A stretch of DNA of 64,000 nucleotides from Diorhabda sublineata (lineage: Eukaryota; Arthropoda; Insecta; Coleoptera; Chrysomelidae). The stretch is taken from positions 41,654,559 to 41,718,558 of the forward strand of contig NC_079476.1 of the NCBI RefSeq assembly GCF_026230105.1, given 5' to 3'. Within the stretch, counting starts at the first letter, position 1, and the number at the start of each line of letters is the position of its first letter. The notes under the pieces were generated by a model, which searched no databases, was not told the DNA's origin, and saw only the letters and a program-made list of their open reading frames with translations. Both the position numbers and the translations under genes were made by a program. This document shows positions 34,350 to 47,199 of this stretch, one piece after another.

Positions 34350-36290
34350 TTTTAGTTCATTTGTCGGCGTTTGCAGTTTCGGCAATTATCTCATGATTTT
34401 CTCTCATTTTAATTGTTTTTTTTTTGATAACAGAGATCATTGACACGTGGTACTGATAAAGTAAAATTATTAATTCACAATTTAATTACAATACCTGGAA
34501 ATTAACAATAATAAACATTATATTAATGCTTCTAAATGTTTGATAAAAAAATTGACGTTTCGACTTCAGTCTTCACACAGATAATAATTAAATAAACATT
34601 ATATAGATACAGATTTTCCAAATAGTTTATTGTTGTGAATTGCCCAATGATTCACCCACTAATCACGTATGGAACGTCTTATCCTGGTTATAATTGTCTC
34701 GGGGGTTGCATAAGTGAAAACCTAGCAGATTGCATATGTCTCCTGTGTAAATTTGAGCACAAGATGGTGGACGATGCTGCTCAATTGTTTGATGAGATTT
34801 GGCTAAAGCGTCAGATTTACGTGAATACATCAGTATACAGAATTTAATTACGATTGGGTTTAATGATATTCAGAAATCGTTGTTTCAATCTCTTGCTCAG
34901 AAATTATACTGGGAGATGTATTGCATTTTGCTTTCCACATTCTTGGCAGCAATGCGAAATTTTAGATTCTAATTAGTTACATTTACGTGATTAGAGTGAG
35001 ATTTTGTTCAATAATTAAAAATTGTACAAATTGGTTTCGGATGCAAGTTTTTTTTGCCTTTTCTTAGGAAATTAACCCTGGTAGTGGTAACAGAAAGTAG
35101 AGATCTCAAAGAATAAAAATCTTACAGACTTTTTCAAAAAAGCTCATATTTTGATGGGACAATTTTCGTTTCAAAATTAAAGCGCTCTTTCGATATTATG
35201 ACAAAATAATGTAAAAAAAATTAATATTTCAGACAAAATTATGGTTATGGATAAAAATAAATTTTGTTTTTTGAGTTTTGACATAGATTTTGAGGTTACG
35301 TCTATTTACAAAAGTTGTAGATCTTTTTATTTGCTACAACTTTGCTATAACAATGATTTGTATTTTTGCCGAAAATACCGTTTGTGACCATTAAAAACTA
35401 ACCTGTGATTAAAAAAGAATGTGAATAACATAAAACGTGATAAATATTAGTATTTCATGGATATTTTTTAGGTTTAATCATTATAAAAATATTTGTTTGT
35501 ACTGTGTTACAAAAATCGTGGAGGCCAGTGTTATTTGTGAAATTCGTACACGGTTTTGCTTCGCTCAATGTTTAACTAACTGGATTTGTGTCAAAACACC
35601 GACGTATTCTATTTGTACTGAATCCAACAACATTTCCGAAAGAGGATTAAACAGAGAGAAGAATGTAACGTATACAAACGCAATATTACTGTTATTAATT
35701 ACATCGAGTTCAAAAATAATCGGTCATACCAATCCGCAAATCCTTCCAATTTGTTTAATTGACATTAGTAGGGACCTTTGCCGCCATTTTAATTTAATAT
35801 TGGTTCATCGGATTATTTTTCCACTGATATGAGTATCTGGGAATTAGAACTTGATATAAAAAGGGAATATATATATACGCGTTTGTAAAGGTTGAAAAAA
35901 TTGTTTACGAGAATTGCGAGATATGAAAATGATTAATAAAAAAGAGACGATGTTTTTTTATTGGAAATGAAAACGCTGTTTGATATTTCCATGAATTTTT
36001 CCTCGTTATTTAGAAGTTTAAGGGATAGAATCGTGAGTTTTTTAATTGGGATCGAAATTTTAATTTTCAAAATCAGAACTAATTCTTATGATTATAGATT
36101 TTGTCGAGCTTCTTCCGTGGCTCCTAGGTAATCACGAAAGTAAAAGATTGTCTCATAAGTAAAAGATTGTCGTCTATTTTATGGAACCAAAGCTATTCAC
36201 AAAGATTCATCTTTCCACATAAAAGATCCGTACAACCATTATCATAGTTAGACGGCAAAAATTCTACATTGAAATTAAACAAAAACTACA
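34350..36290. other. gene-free stretch
   Basis: A 131-codon open frame at 35437-35832 (plus) contains no ATG codon after its GTG start and has no motif. It may be chance or an exon fragment. AAATTGACGTTTCGACTT at 34549-34566 repeats a motif from 7254-7271. Confidence 0.35.
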
Positions 36291-36301
36291 ATTATGTTGG
36301 T

Positions 36302-36935
36302 ATACGAGGATGGTTCCAGAAGTACCTGGCACAACAAAGAAAAATTTTTGAAGGAAATATACTTATATTTCAATAGCCAAATGCCAAGAGCCAAATACGG
36401 CCGTTTTTGGTTGATTTCTTTGCTCAAACGTTGCATAATACTCGCCGTTTATAGTTTTTCCTTGTTCGAGATTATCAATGAAAATTATCCCACGCGCGTC
36501 TCAAAAAACCGACGCCATAACCTTGTCTTCAGATGGAACGGTCTTTGCCTTCTTTGGAGCCGGTTCTCCCTTTTCAATCCATTATTTTGAAGTGATGGAC
36601 CCACGCTTCATCCATGGTTATGAACAGAGCAAAAATTCGACTTTATTTCCGTTAAACTCCCGATGGAAACATCTTCCCGATGCTGTTCTATTGCAAGCAA
36701 ACCCATTTCGCGCACAGCTTTGTCATGACCACATTATCAGTTAATATGCATGTATCACACTTTTTGGAATGCCTACTATGTCTGCTAGCTGGCACACTTT
36801 CAGTCGACGATCACCCAGTACCACTTTGTGGAGTTTCTTCATTATTTCTGGAGTCGTCCCCTGCTATGCTTGCCTTAGCAGGTCGTACGGATTTGTTTAT
36901 ACTCTGCTACTCAATATTTTACTGCTGGACAAGTA
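36302..36935 (-). mobile_element. mariner relic with terminal repeat and internal deletion
   Basis: On the minus strand the blocks in order are KVVLGDRRLKVCQLADIVGI (helix-turn-helix region), TKLCAKWV, MDEAWVHHF after a shift (first catalytic Asp is in the expected DEAW/DETW position), GEPAPKKAKTVPSEDKVMAS, VFWDARGIIFIDNLEQGKTI and NGEYYAT. The second and third Asp blocks are deleted. The 3' end CCAGGTACTTCTGGAACC then ATCCTCGTATA is the classical mariner inverted terminal repeat, reaching a TA at 36300-36301. Frames are broken by several stops. Confidence 0.87.
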
Positions 36936-37059
36936 CCAAGCAAATACTAAACAACGTGACGTCTTGAAATATATGCTGTACTTATGTACTTTCTAATAAA
37001 GTGATATTTAGTCTACAAGATCGTTTTTCATTTGAAAATTTTGCAAAAATCGTATAAAA

Positions 37060-37520
37060 CTGCAGTGGAGAAGATCATTCATCGAATCTTCTTCCTTTTA
37101 AGCCTTGTCAGATTTCCCTGGCGTTGTGAATTACATTGACAAGCTGATCTTTGTTTTCAAAGAATTATTTGTATGGCTGTCCATGCCCTAACCAAGAAAT
37201 TTGTTGTATTATAAGCTGGTAGAATCTGGTAACGATTTTCACTCATGGAATTATCGAGAAATGACGATGTTAGGTATTCAAGAAGACTATTTTTCCTGAT
37301 TCATTTCCTTGTATAGCCACCAATGGTACTCGTAGCATTCGTCTATGTGACCACATTTAAAATTGTTGATTGTGTCCAGTGTCCAGACCGCGTACAACAG
37401 CTCAAAAAAAATAATATTGAATTATTCTATGTCTCAGTTTCCTGTTTATATTGACGTTAATAAACAGTAATCTCAAGTTGCACGAGACCATCCAGTCCTG
37501 CTTCTAATTTCCTTATCAGA
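37060..37520 (-). mobile_element. LINE 3' domain relic
   Basis: The minus strand reads SDKEIRSRTGWSRAT, then INVNINRKLRHRIIQYY, then ELLYAVWTLDTINNF. This matches the pattern EIxxRIxxAR...L.LR.RiixcYv.s.LLYGxETWTL found after the RT domain of many insect LINEs. ISWLGH follows further on, as in the usual LGH(I/V)xR block. Stops break every frame. The 53600-53960 relic is the same domain on the other strand. Confidence 0.72.
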
Positions 37521-37529
37521 GTCCAGTTG

Positions 37530-38180
37530 CTGTATGAAGGAAATTGGAAACCCTTTCAACGTTCTGGCTGGCTGGACATTCAGTTCCGTTTATAAGCTAT
37601 GAGATTTGTAGACCCAAAAAGCAAATGGTGTTAATTACTTCACCGTAAATCTTTTTTCTTCGTCTTTACTAGACTTTGCTAGAATATCATATATTATCAA
37701 AATGTGTGTACTCTTAAGAAAAATAAATACGGCAAAGTTGACATTTTTTTTCCGCCAAGCACAATCTCAATTTGATTCTCTTTCTCACGTTAGTGGTAAC
37801 ACAGAATCAGCTTTTATGACTTTAACACAGAAGCAACATCATGAAAAAACGCCAGTTAATTTTTTTCTATAGTAACTCGAATCCTCGAGCGAATTGGAAT
37901 TGATGATCGTTTTTATAGTAGCGACTCGAGAAATTATTAACAAAATAATCTTGGGATTAACGGTTTTCCGTTAGGAAATCACAGAAAAAAGTGGAAAATA
38001 GTATGTATCGAATCATTCAGCCGATTGGATTGATGTTGAATCACTTTTTTTTAAAAAAAAGCTTATTCAACTCAATAGGAAAAATGTTTTGATAAAATTT
38101 CACATGGATGTCAATAAAATGACAACATTTTTATATATGACATAACCTCAACAACACAATTAGGTTAGTTAAGTGTCAGC
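37530..38180. other. gene-free stretch
   Basis: No gene or element was recognised. Confidence 0.35.
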
Positions 38181-38349
38181 TTCTATTATATTTTGTCTAT
38201 GAATGTATGTGGAACGTACCAACAAGTTCTGCTCTGCTTTTTGTTTATGTTGCCAAACGAATTTGTGATGCAAATTTCGAGAAGCTCAACCTGGATGAAT
38301 TGGGAATCATCTATAATGTTTGTGTTAAATCTCGAAAGTCATTTTACCA

Positions 38350-39022
38350 ATACACTCATCCATAGCTCAGTTTCCAGGATGCTTAATCGGTTTCAGGAAA
38401 CTAGAAACGAATAAATCCAAGAATCATCAACTGTCATTGATGATATTTGCCTTAGATTTACTGCACGTAAAATACTTGTAATACTTGCAGAATCAAGATC
38501 AGCTTGGGCATTAAATCAACAACGCCTGGATCATGAATGGAGGGATGCGATACTCACAGATGATTCTGGTTATGGATTAACCACAGAAATAGACGAGAGC
38601 AAATGTGGATCAATCTATTGTGACCATTGCATAAAAAAAATTGCCTCTAGCGAAGAAATACAATTATGGTTGGAACAGGAATTTATTTTAATGGAGAAAC
38701 TAATTTGTTTGTATTGGATAAATCATTGCAGGACAGGTATTTGAAGATCAAGACTTACTGCCACAATTTCACGATGTAGATCCCCTGTATATCAAGGTTA
38801 TGTTCATCTACTGCTTCCTCCCACGTCGCCTGATCTGAATCTCATAGATCATACTAGAAAAAATTATAAAAAGACATTAACAACCACAATCTGCGACAAG
38901 ATTGAGGTTGTTAAAGTGAATTTTCCTCAACGAATTTGGGCAGATATTACAGAAAATTTATTAGACAACTTAGTTGAAATCAGGTCAAGAAGATGTGCTG
39001 CTTTGATACGTATCAATAAATA
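38350..39022 (+). mobile_element. Tc1-type transposase relic
   Basis: Blocks in order are HSSVSRMLNRFQET (helix-turn-helix), IDDICLRFTARK, WRDAILTDDSGYGLTT (first catalytic Asp in the TDES position), a gap, PTSPDLNLIDHTRKN (SPDLNPIEH block, where Tc1 has its Glu after the third segment; here Glu is replaced by Asp), and DNLVEIRSRRCAALIRINK before a TAA. The order and the RRCxALIxA ending identify a Tc1-like element. Much of the centre is lost and there are stops. Its right end abuts a mariner relic at 39024. Confidence 0.85.
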
Positions 39023-39023
39023 A

Positions 39024-39420
39024 CGGGTCTGGTTACGAAAAAGGGGTTTATTATAAAAATTATTCTACATTCGAATGCTTCAAAATACTTCCATCTCCAG
39101 CAATCTTCTTTGGTGAGCGCTTTAAGGAGCTCTGCCGTTTTTTGTTTTACCGATTCCATCGGGTCCTTTTCACATCAGATCTTCTTTTAACCTTTCAAAA
39201 AAATCTGATCAGACCCGTTGACGCAAGAGCTTTTGGTCAGGAGTTAAATTTTGTGGCACCAACTTCGCATTGACTTTTTTCGTCTCGGCAATCACCTGGA
39301 TGCTCATTTGACGATCCGGACGCACAATTTGGTTGATTTTGGACAATGTTTCCGGTCTCTGGACCTTCACTAAAGCGTGTACAGCACTCAAAAACACACG
39401 CACGAGATAAAGATAATTTT
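39024..39420 (-). mobile_element. mariner relic, same family as 34155-34345
   Basis: The minus strand carries ETLSKINQIVRPDRQMSIQV then IAETKKVNAKLVPQNLTPDQ, the N-terminal helix-turn-helix region of an insect mariner lineage, with a deletion between KVN and AKLVP. A broken downstream part reads VKQKTAELLKALTKED, then jumps to EAFECRIIFIINPF. The 3' end matches 34155-34345 base for base over TTTATTATAAAAATTATTCT. The catalytic domain is deleted. Confidence 0.82.
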
Positions 39421-39424
39421 TGTT

Positions 39425-40390
39425 TGAACTAATGTGCTCGAACTCGCATTATTATGGTGGAGAGAAATAAAAATATTCACGATTGCAAGTAAACTACTTT
39501 TTATTGAATTTCCAGTATGGTAAGATAAAAAAATGTTATTTTCTATTGTTCTAGCTTCTAAAACCTTTCAATATCTTCCACTTTTGAACAGGAGTTTATT
39601 CGTCTCCAGGATAAAGGAAAATATTTCATTCCCCGCATTTTTTCATTAATTACAATTCTACATCAGCTTTATATAGTCCAACTTTTCTCAGAATATCATA
39701 AAAAATAACTGGAAGAGACGAATTACTCCACATAATTTAATTTTCTTAATTAATTAGTGTACACGGAGATCAGTGAGTATTTAATTTCTTCCTTTTTGAT
39801 ATTACGGACAGATTATAAAACATCGCAAATTTCCTTTATTTTTTTCTCAGAATTTCTTTAGTAAATGCTCGAAATTAACAGCGCGAGTAGGTCGCATTAA
39901 ATTTACATTAAGAAAGAGTGAAATGTGTTTTTTTATTTTTCTTTTATCCGTTGCTCCAAAGTAGAATCTTTTCTGAAACCATCGAAATAACTCGACGGTG
40001 ATTGGCTTCATTGTAGTTACACACTTTGATAAGAAGAGCAAATTTTTTGACGTGATTCGGATCTCCAGTCGGAATTGACTATGTCACTTTCAATATCAAT
40101 TTCCTCTTCACTTTCCACATCTCTATTTCAAAAATTACCACACGTATTAGATCTGCGAGAGGAATTTTACAGACAATTTGATTTTTGTTTTACATTGACG
40201 ACATTTTCATTCAAAATTGGTACCCCTTTTGATGCTTTTGATGTTTGTGTGAACTTTGAGCCCCATATTTCAATAGGTGGCATTCGACAAGTAGCAGAGT
40301 GTTTCAACATCTTCTAAATAGAATAGACAACGTAACTGAGAACTTTACATGTGGGTTTATGAATATAACGTAGAAACTGTCCAACAACCT
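39425..40390. other. gene-free stretch with two opposed short frames
   Basis: Frames at 39847-40041 (minus, ATG) and 40081-40317 (plus, ATG) have no recognised motif. They may be remnants of an unidentified element. Confidence 0.3.
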
Positions 40391-40399
40391 GGTAATATC

Positions 40400-40869
40400 A
40401 AAGTCAAAGTCAAAAAAACCAGGTCAATTAAAGGTTTTCTAAGATTATTATCGTGTGGTTCACCAGGAATCAATTCCAAGGAATGGAATGGAGTACTATT
40501 TGCCCGTTTTGAAGTATTCGCATGAAGTTTTTAGTGGACTTAGGTTCAACTATACTTCAGTAAACTGTATTGCATAACATGACAATGGATAATGCGTCCA
40601 CTACGACTGTGATTGTTTTTTTTTTGGTCAAACAACAAACGATAATCATCGTTCAGCCAACGTATTCCCCATATTTGACCCCTATGTATTTTTACCCTTT
40701 CCGAAATTCTAAGATCCGATTCGGGGAACGCATAATGATTAGATTGAATCCATTAAAAGTAATTGGATTGAATTTGATTAGATGGTATACGTCAAAATAT
40801 TTCAGTAATAATCATAAAAAATATAGAGTAGTATATATTGATTTTAGAGCTGCAGGTATTGGTGGATGA
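40400..40869 (+). mobile_element. mariner-type transposase relic
   Basis: One frame reads VVHQESIPRNGMEYYLPVLK then YSHEVF, matching the GVVHHEFxPxxxTVNxxYY.xVLxRLRE stretch of mariners. Further on is a decayed DNA block (DNAST, for DNAPAHT, the second catalytic Asp), FLVKQQTIIIVQPTYSPYLT and FYPFRNSKIRF, for the SPDLAPCDFFLFPKLK block; its third catalytic Asp is lost. At least two frameshifts are present. Confidence 0.78.
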
Positions 40870-40879
40870 AGTGTCTCTA

Positions 40880-42960
40880 AAAGCTCTATTATCTAATGGA
40901 TTGAAACTTGAAAGGATTGTAGAAATTAAAAATCGTGAAAGTGGAAATGGCAATTTTTATATCTCAACAACGTTTTACAGAATATGACAAATATAACGAA
41001 AAACTTCAACATTTCAATTATTGGATGAAAGGACTTTCCACAAATAAGAATTTTACTGAACTTTCTGTGTGTGAAATCCCTTTTCATTGAACGCATTATA
41101 GAAAAATCCATTTAGGAATATTTTCTATTTCAATTTTTTGTTCACATTCACTCAATACGCCCTTCCGAATATTCACAAAAGAGCCGTTTCTGTAGTTTAT
41201 ATGGTCATTGAAAAAATACTGCCTTGTTAGTGATTTCTACGTTCAATATTTCACATAATTCCGTTTGTTTTTTTGGAAATGGATGAAATAAAGTGACAAA
41301 TCATTAACTCACTGATTATTGTTGACTTTTCCATAGATAACGAAATATGTTTAACAGTTGGCGTCAACAAAACGAGTAGACATTAGTAACAAAAACTTTA
41401 TAAGAACTAGAAGTTACTCAAAGAACTAATTGCAATATTCTGTGCTGCACTTTCAATAATTGAAATAGTACAATTGAAAAACAGCAAGATTAACCTTTAA
41501 CAAATATAGAAACCAGCTCTCAGTTGGAAGGATTTTGTTCTTACGGTTTTGAGGTTTCAACCGAATAGACTTCAATTTAATCTAGACAAAATTAGGGCTG
41601 TAAAAGACTTCGCATCTTCAGAAGGTAAGGATGTGATTCTTCCAATATTTCTTCTGTATAAATTCAACCTCGATTCAAAATAATGAACTTAAATCATGGC
41701 AAGAAGACTAACAATCGGCTTGATGGTCAACACACGCTTAGATTTAACCTAAAGAGAATACGACTGACATTATTATGTGTGGAACTCGTTTGCACACATG
41801 ATCAGAAAACGAATTGTTTCAAATTTAGAGCGAAACCATCTCTATATACTGAGAAGATAGATATTTTGGTCAAAACTTCCAGTTTAGAGCACTTACGATC
41901 AAAAGGCAACGTATTTGCTATCTCAGAAGATGAGGTACATTGAAATCTTGGTTGAATTTGTTACCAACGAAGCTTACAACGCAAACAAGCTGATACTCGA
42001 TATTGAGCTTGCGAGATTCTTCATTTTTTTCGAAAAAATCGTGTGTTTTCGGCAATTATTTCATAAAGAACGAACGGCAGATTTCCTATAGTTGTTTCTA
42101 GACCTGCTTTGTCAACACAAATTGATCATAATTGATTTTGAAATATACAAATCATACCTAAATGTTTTGATCTTATGTTCCATGAGTTTGGGAAACGATA
42201 TAATACCAGATATGGTGAAATTATTAACAGAATTCTTGATTTTGACATACCGTATTTGTCATAATTTGAAAGTATCTGTAGGGTTTCGAAAAACCTCGAA
42301 ATGTATGAAAAGTTATAATCCCATAGAACCCTTTTATATTGTTTCCCATACAAAACTAAAATATCGGGTTATGCAGAAACTTTTATTCCAAAATCCCATC
42401 ATTTTCAAATGAATCTCTCCGGCTCGATAAACTTTTCGGAAACTTTGTTTCCACATTTTTTCATGGACCGTAAGAATTATGAGCGATCCCAACATTACAA
42501 ATGCAGTGAAATATACTTGTAAAAGTAGTAGACAAAGCTAAAATTCAAATTTTTACTGGAAAACCAGATAAAAACTTTTCAAATAACACGTTCGTACATT
42601 TCAACTTCCCACGTTACACCAAATGGATTTATAATGCTCGAAAGGGGATTTAAAATATGAAAAATAGATTGATTGATTAAATTTCTAAAGAGGTATGTAA
42701 ACTTTTAAAGTTACCTGCCGAAAGGCCAGGTAAATTAATCATGTTTGAATTTTATTCCAGACTTGGTGAAACTTTTATAACTATCCACAAATATTACTAT
42801 AATTTTGTAATGTTTAACCCTTAAATCGTGCTCCATTATGAACAAAATGTTTTCTTAAAATATAATTTTCGATTTTCTACAAGCACTATTTAGATTTTTA
42901 ACTTTTATTTATCAATGTAACAAACACCAAAATAGAAATTTTCTACTCAAAATACAATTT
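40880..42960. other. gene-free stretch with a few weak open frames
   Basis: 41575-41680 contains NLDKIRAVKDFAS in an open frame, faintly like the region after the RT of Gypsy-type elements. The frame at 42092-42412 starts with TTG and is opposed by a similar minus-strand frame, so neither is supported. Confidence 0.3.
41683..41943 (+). CDS. hypothetical 86-residue open frame
   Basis: An ATG-to-TGA frame with mixed composition (NLNHGKKTNNRLDGQHTLRF at its start, SKGNVFAISEDEVH at its end). There is no signal peptide, membrane segment or known motif. It follows a weak retroelement-like stretch and could be part of it. Confidence 0.2.
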   Translation: MNLNHGKKTNNRLDGQHTLRFNLKRIRLTLLCVELVCTHDQKTNCFKFRAKPSLYTEKIDILVKTSSLEHLRSKGNVFAISEDEVH

Positions 42961-42974
42961 TTCTCTGAATACGA

Positions 42975-43005
42975 GGGATGCTACCTAAGTTTTGAGTTAT
43001 GATTC
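42975..43005. mobile_element. mariner-type terminal repeat
   Basis: ATACGAGGGATGCTACCTAA followed by GTTTTGAG closely resembles the terminal inverted repeat of insect mariners beginning TACGAGGG. No transposase was traced beside it and the other end was not found. Confidence 0.45.
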
Positions 43006-43127
43006 GTAAAGTTGGACATTTTCAATGATTTCAAGCAACAATTTGGAAGAACTGCTTGTCAAGTCGATTCATTACAGTGATAAGAAGAAAGTCACTCGGT
43101 CACAATGGTAAATTTTCCATTCACTGA

Positions 43128-43158
43128 TCCACCAGCAATTTCCCAAATTGCTGGTGGA
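43128..43158. repeat. perfect 14-bp hairpin
   Basis: TCCACCAGCAATTT, a CCC loop, then AAATTGCTGGTGGA: a perfect 14-base stem with a three-base loop. It lies about 120 bases from a mariner-type end. It is not followed by a T run, so a Pol III terminator role is not suggested. Confidence 0.85.
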
Positions 43159-43164
43159 CCAGAA

Positions 43165-46100
43165 CAATGATTACAAAAACCGGCAAACCTCTTCGTTTGT
43201 TTGGTGCGTTCATTGGTGTCATTGACATCGTCAGTCACAACGGTTTTTAAAAAATCTTTTTCGGTAGTAAGAATCGTAATAGATCGAATAGAATGTTCTT
43301 AAAACTTTTCTTCTTGAATCTAGCAAGTTAAACTTCAAACTTTCCAAATATCTGAGTCTATTTGTAATAAATAAACGTCTAGAATTATTAGTTGACATAA
43401 ATTCTCTACTGATTATGGTCGAGTTGTAGTTAATTTCGATTTGCAACTAACTCTGAAAAAGGATCGCGATTCTATCAGATTAAAAAGCATAAGAAGTAGA
43501 ATTATCCTACAAACTTTTTCAATTTCTGAGCATATTTGGAGTCAATAAATATCTGGAAAGATAACGTAAATTCTACAGATCTGCACAGATCTACCGTTTG
43601 ATCTGGAACTATTTTCCCTACGATTGTATCAAACAGGAATGAGTTCCAAAGGTTTGAATTAATTGATTCACGTTTTCTTATTTATCTATTGATAATGTAA
43701 TTATTTATAAATTAACGGACCGTTACTGCAAAATGTTACCAGTTGCACGATGCTTTGAATCGTGTTTCTCCGATACATACTTTCATTTGTACCTGCTCCA
43801 AAATTTCAAAAAAAAAAGTGTGTTTAGTTTTTTGGTCATATCTCGGTTAATTTTCAATCAAATCAATCGCCCAAAACGTGGATTTATAGAGAATTTCATA
43901 ACCTATAAGTTTATAAACGTTTTAAATTTCTTTAGAACTCTATTTTTTGAAGAGCAGTGTTTAAAAGATAATAGGTATACGTTAAGATACGATTTTTAAG
44001 TTCATATTTAAGTAATTTTATAAAAAAGGGGAGATATTTGTTAAAAAAAATTGACTTTTTGCTCTCTATCAATTTTTATGTATATCCTATAGTCTTTAAG
44101 AAATTTTGAAAAAAAGGAGAAATTTTTAAAATTTTCGAATATGATTTTTCGACTTTAAACATATTTTTTTTTCAAAATTGTGCATTATAAATCATTCAAA
44201 CTCTCAGAAATCATTAGTACGTGAATAAATTAAATCATCATTACATTAGATTTTTATTGCAATTCGGGTACTATTGCTAACGGTGAAATTGAGACTTTTT
44301 TATACAAAAAAAAATATAAATCGATTTTATTTTAATCATAACTTTCTTAGTTTTTATGCTAGAGAGTTTTACCAAGTCTCATTTTGAAAATTTTCAAAAG
44401 TATTTTCAAAATGAATGTATTTGATTACCTCGAAAAGTTGACCGTTTTTCCATTAATCAACGTTGAATTTTCAAAAAATTTTTTACGATAAAAATAATGA
44501 ACATTTAATAAATCATAAAACGGTTTGTATTATACCTAAAGTGAATTCAAAAAAACCGAACTCTTCCTTCTTTTATAAGCTTCTTTTTTCTTTCTCCAAT
44601 TCTTTAAGTTATACATGAAAAATCAATTAAAAACATGGTTTTTTCTCATGAAAAATTGTTTTTCATAAGTAAAAACATTTTTGCTTAAAATTTGGATCAA
44701 ATATATTCACCCTTAAGTTGGGGTGGAACTCACCACTAGTGCAAAAACACGCATCGGCGTACGATAAATTTTTCTTTTCGAGATATTCTCCAAAAAATTT
44801 TATTAAAATCGAAGCAGATTCGTAGAAATCGGAGGTGAGAACGACTACATTTTAGTCAACCGATTTTGATTATAGTTTCAAAATTTGAAATGGGTCATAA
44901 ATTTCAATTTCAAATAAAGAACTTGTGTACTTTAAAAATCACATATCATATATTATTTATTCTTCTCCATTCACTTATATACCCGAATAGCGGCTGCCGT
45001 ACCGTTTTCATATTAAACTTGGAGAAAGAGCTAAAAGGCGTTCGGATTTCTCATCAAAAATAAAACGCTGTGTATATCTTGAATCTGTCCACTAATTCAT
45101 TTAGAAACGTAACTGGTTTAATTAAATTTTCCTCTTTAAAATGCCGCTAAATCAAAGTAGTTACTTTGAGATATAGAAAAGAGTTTGAATCGCTTCTGAA
45201 AGGAAAGCGGCTAGATAAATAAAAGTAGAAACTACCTCTCGAATAGAATTTAATTGAATTAGCAATGACTATTACCAAGATTGGTTTTTTCTATACTACT
45301 TTCACTGGAAGTATCATTTATTAATACTACTAATAAAATAATAAATGAATTAGATAATCAAAAATTAGTCTTCTTTTTATCTTCTTGACAAGGGTATAAA
45401 CTACGATTACGGTTTTACTTTTCCTCTGGATGCATCAAATAACTTATATTTACGTCGAAAAGCTAAACAAAATCCTTTGTTCCTCGTACATTCGGTATCT
45501 ACCAGCAAACATGATGCGTCAGTATGTTTACAACCCAAGAACTCCAATTTCACCGTTGAGCGCTGCTGTAGCTTTGAAAAGGGTTGCTTTTTGTCAGATT
45601 ATAAATAGGGTTGAGAAGGAAACTCAACACAAAAACACTAATAGTGTGAATATGATGTATTGGGTCACTTGATAGCCTCAATATTTTACGTGGATTGAAA
45701 CGGTATGGGATTTCATTACTGCTGACGATAACTTTGTTTTAGGTTTTATCGAGATAATACAAGTATCGTATACTATATCACATTGATGATTTTTGGTGCT
45801 AATGTATTGAATTACATCTCCGATTTACAAAAAAATCAGACGACATATTTATAATAACGTTAAATGGAAAATAGTGGATGATATTTGTTTTTTATCTTCA
45901 CACAATTCTAGAATTTTCAGCAAGTTCCTTTTATTTGAAAATTTAGTATATATTTCATTGACTTTACATTTCCATCTTCATTGGGGTATCACGTAAACCG
46001 TGACCCGGAGGATCAAACCCTCTGCGATATTGAGGAATCCAGTGTTTATGAACTATTCCAATACCTCATAAGAAAGTAAGCTTTTTCATACAATTCATTT

Positions 46101-46440
46101 TCAAATTTTGTAATGGAATAGTGAAAAATTAAGATATGGACGTAAATTTTAAACTTTTGCCATTTCTCAAAACAGTCACCATTGAAACTTCAAAGTTTTG
46201 CAAGTCTTAGTACCATCAAAAAACCATTTTATCTTTGATCCAGTTATAATATCTAGTTTTTGTCCTTGAAGCTTTGGGAAAATATGGATGGTGGTGCTAA
46301 TTTGAGGTTATATCCTGGATATTACACTGATTTCTAATAAACTTTTTCTAGTAACACCTTTTTTCTACCACAACAAGTAGCCGAGAGTTGTCGTAAAGTA
46401 AAACTGAGCTTTCTATAGTAGAGTGTCTTTGGTCCTCAAT
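43165..46440. other. gene-free AT-rich stretch
   Basis: No gene was recognised. The segment 45985-46045 forms short hairpins (CACGTAAACCGTG and GGAGGATCAAACCCTC) that look like a decayed structured RNA, but no tRNA fold can be made. Confidence 0.35.
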
Positions 46441-46459
46441 ATTAATTGAAAACGTGGAA

Positions 46460-47190
46460 AATATAAATTGTTTGACACTAAAAAAATAGATACAAGCAAA
46501 CAGGATTACATTCAAGAGCTCCAGTTCTATAAGAAGTATTCTGTCCTGAGACCGTTGTTAACCATTTGAATGTGGTTAAACTTATACCACCATTGAGATC
46601 AATTTTTTTCCAAAACATGTATTTTGAAAACATCAATCCCTTCTTCGGATATAGAAAACTCGCAATTTTTTTTTGATCTGCGGAACTAAGAAGAAATCCA
46701 CGTGTATCAAACAAGGACTATACGGTGGATGAAACATCAATTCAATGTTTGAGAACTCGCATTGTCGTGATGGAGAATGATTTTTCTTCGGTGATTGGTT
46801 CACCTGATTCTTCTGCAAACAAATGCTGGTGTACCATTCAGAATCGACAGTTCTACGTTGCTCTAATAAAGCGGTGGTGACAAAAACAAAAAATCAAGCG
46901 ACCATTTCCTTCAAAGTACAAATTGTTGCTCAAATATACTTCAATCTCACGGTATGTCACATGACGATCTTGCAATAACAGTTTACGCAAAATATTGAGA
47001 CACAACAGCTGATTTTAGACCACCACGGAATTCGTCCTGTAGAGAAGTACAGCCGCGATACAATTAGGAAAACCAGCGAAACACGGTTGCTTCAGATGGT
47101 ACTTCATCATCAAAAGTCGAAACGAGTTGATAGACACACTCGTCGAAAAATCATCGTACGAAAATGTTTATTTAATTCCATTCTTTTGAC
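46460..47190 (-). mobile_element. near full-length mariner relic
   Basis: Minus-strand blocks in order are FDECVYQLVSTFDDEVPSEA, TVFRWF, RGCTSLQDEFRGG and SAVV (helix-turn-helix and hinge), VIARS then CDIP for the QDRHVTYREIE region, FLSPPLY, NGTPAFV, RKIILHHDNASS (second catalytic Asp), FHPPYSP, VDFFLVPQIKKKLRVF (third Asp kept) and KKIDLNGGISL at the C-terminus. The order follows the mariner lineage ending in KCIDLNGEYFEK. Frameshifts separate nearly every block. Confidence 0.83.
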
Positions 47191-47199
47191 CAAAATGAA

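Noticed and set aside
35437..35832. 131-codon open frame, the second longest in the window
   Set aside because: It starts at GTG, contains no ATG at all, and shows no motif or splice support.
36294..36996. Four overlapping plus-strand open frames
   Set aside because: They are antisense to the minus-strand mariner relic, whose conserved blocks account for the sequence.
42092..42412. 106-codon plus-strand frame
   Set aside because: TTG start, opposed by a frame of similar length on the other strand, no motif.
45985..46045. tRNA-like segment with GGATCAAACCC
   Set aside because: Only isolated hairpins form; no A box, acceptor stem or anticodon arm can be made.
46478..46714. 78-codon minus-strand frame as a gene
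   Set aside because: It is a shifted-frame fragment inside the mariner relic at 46460-47190.
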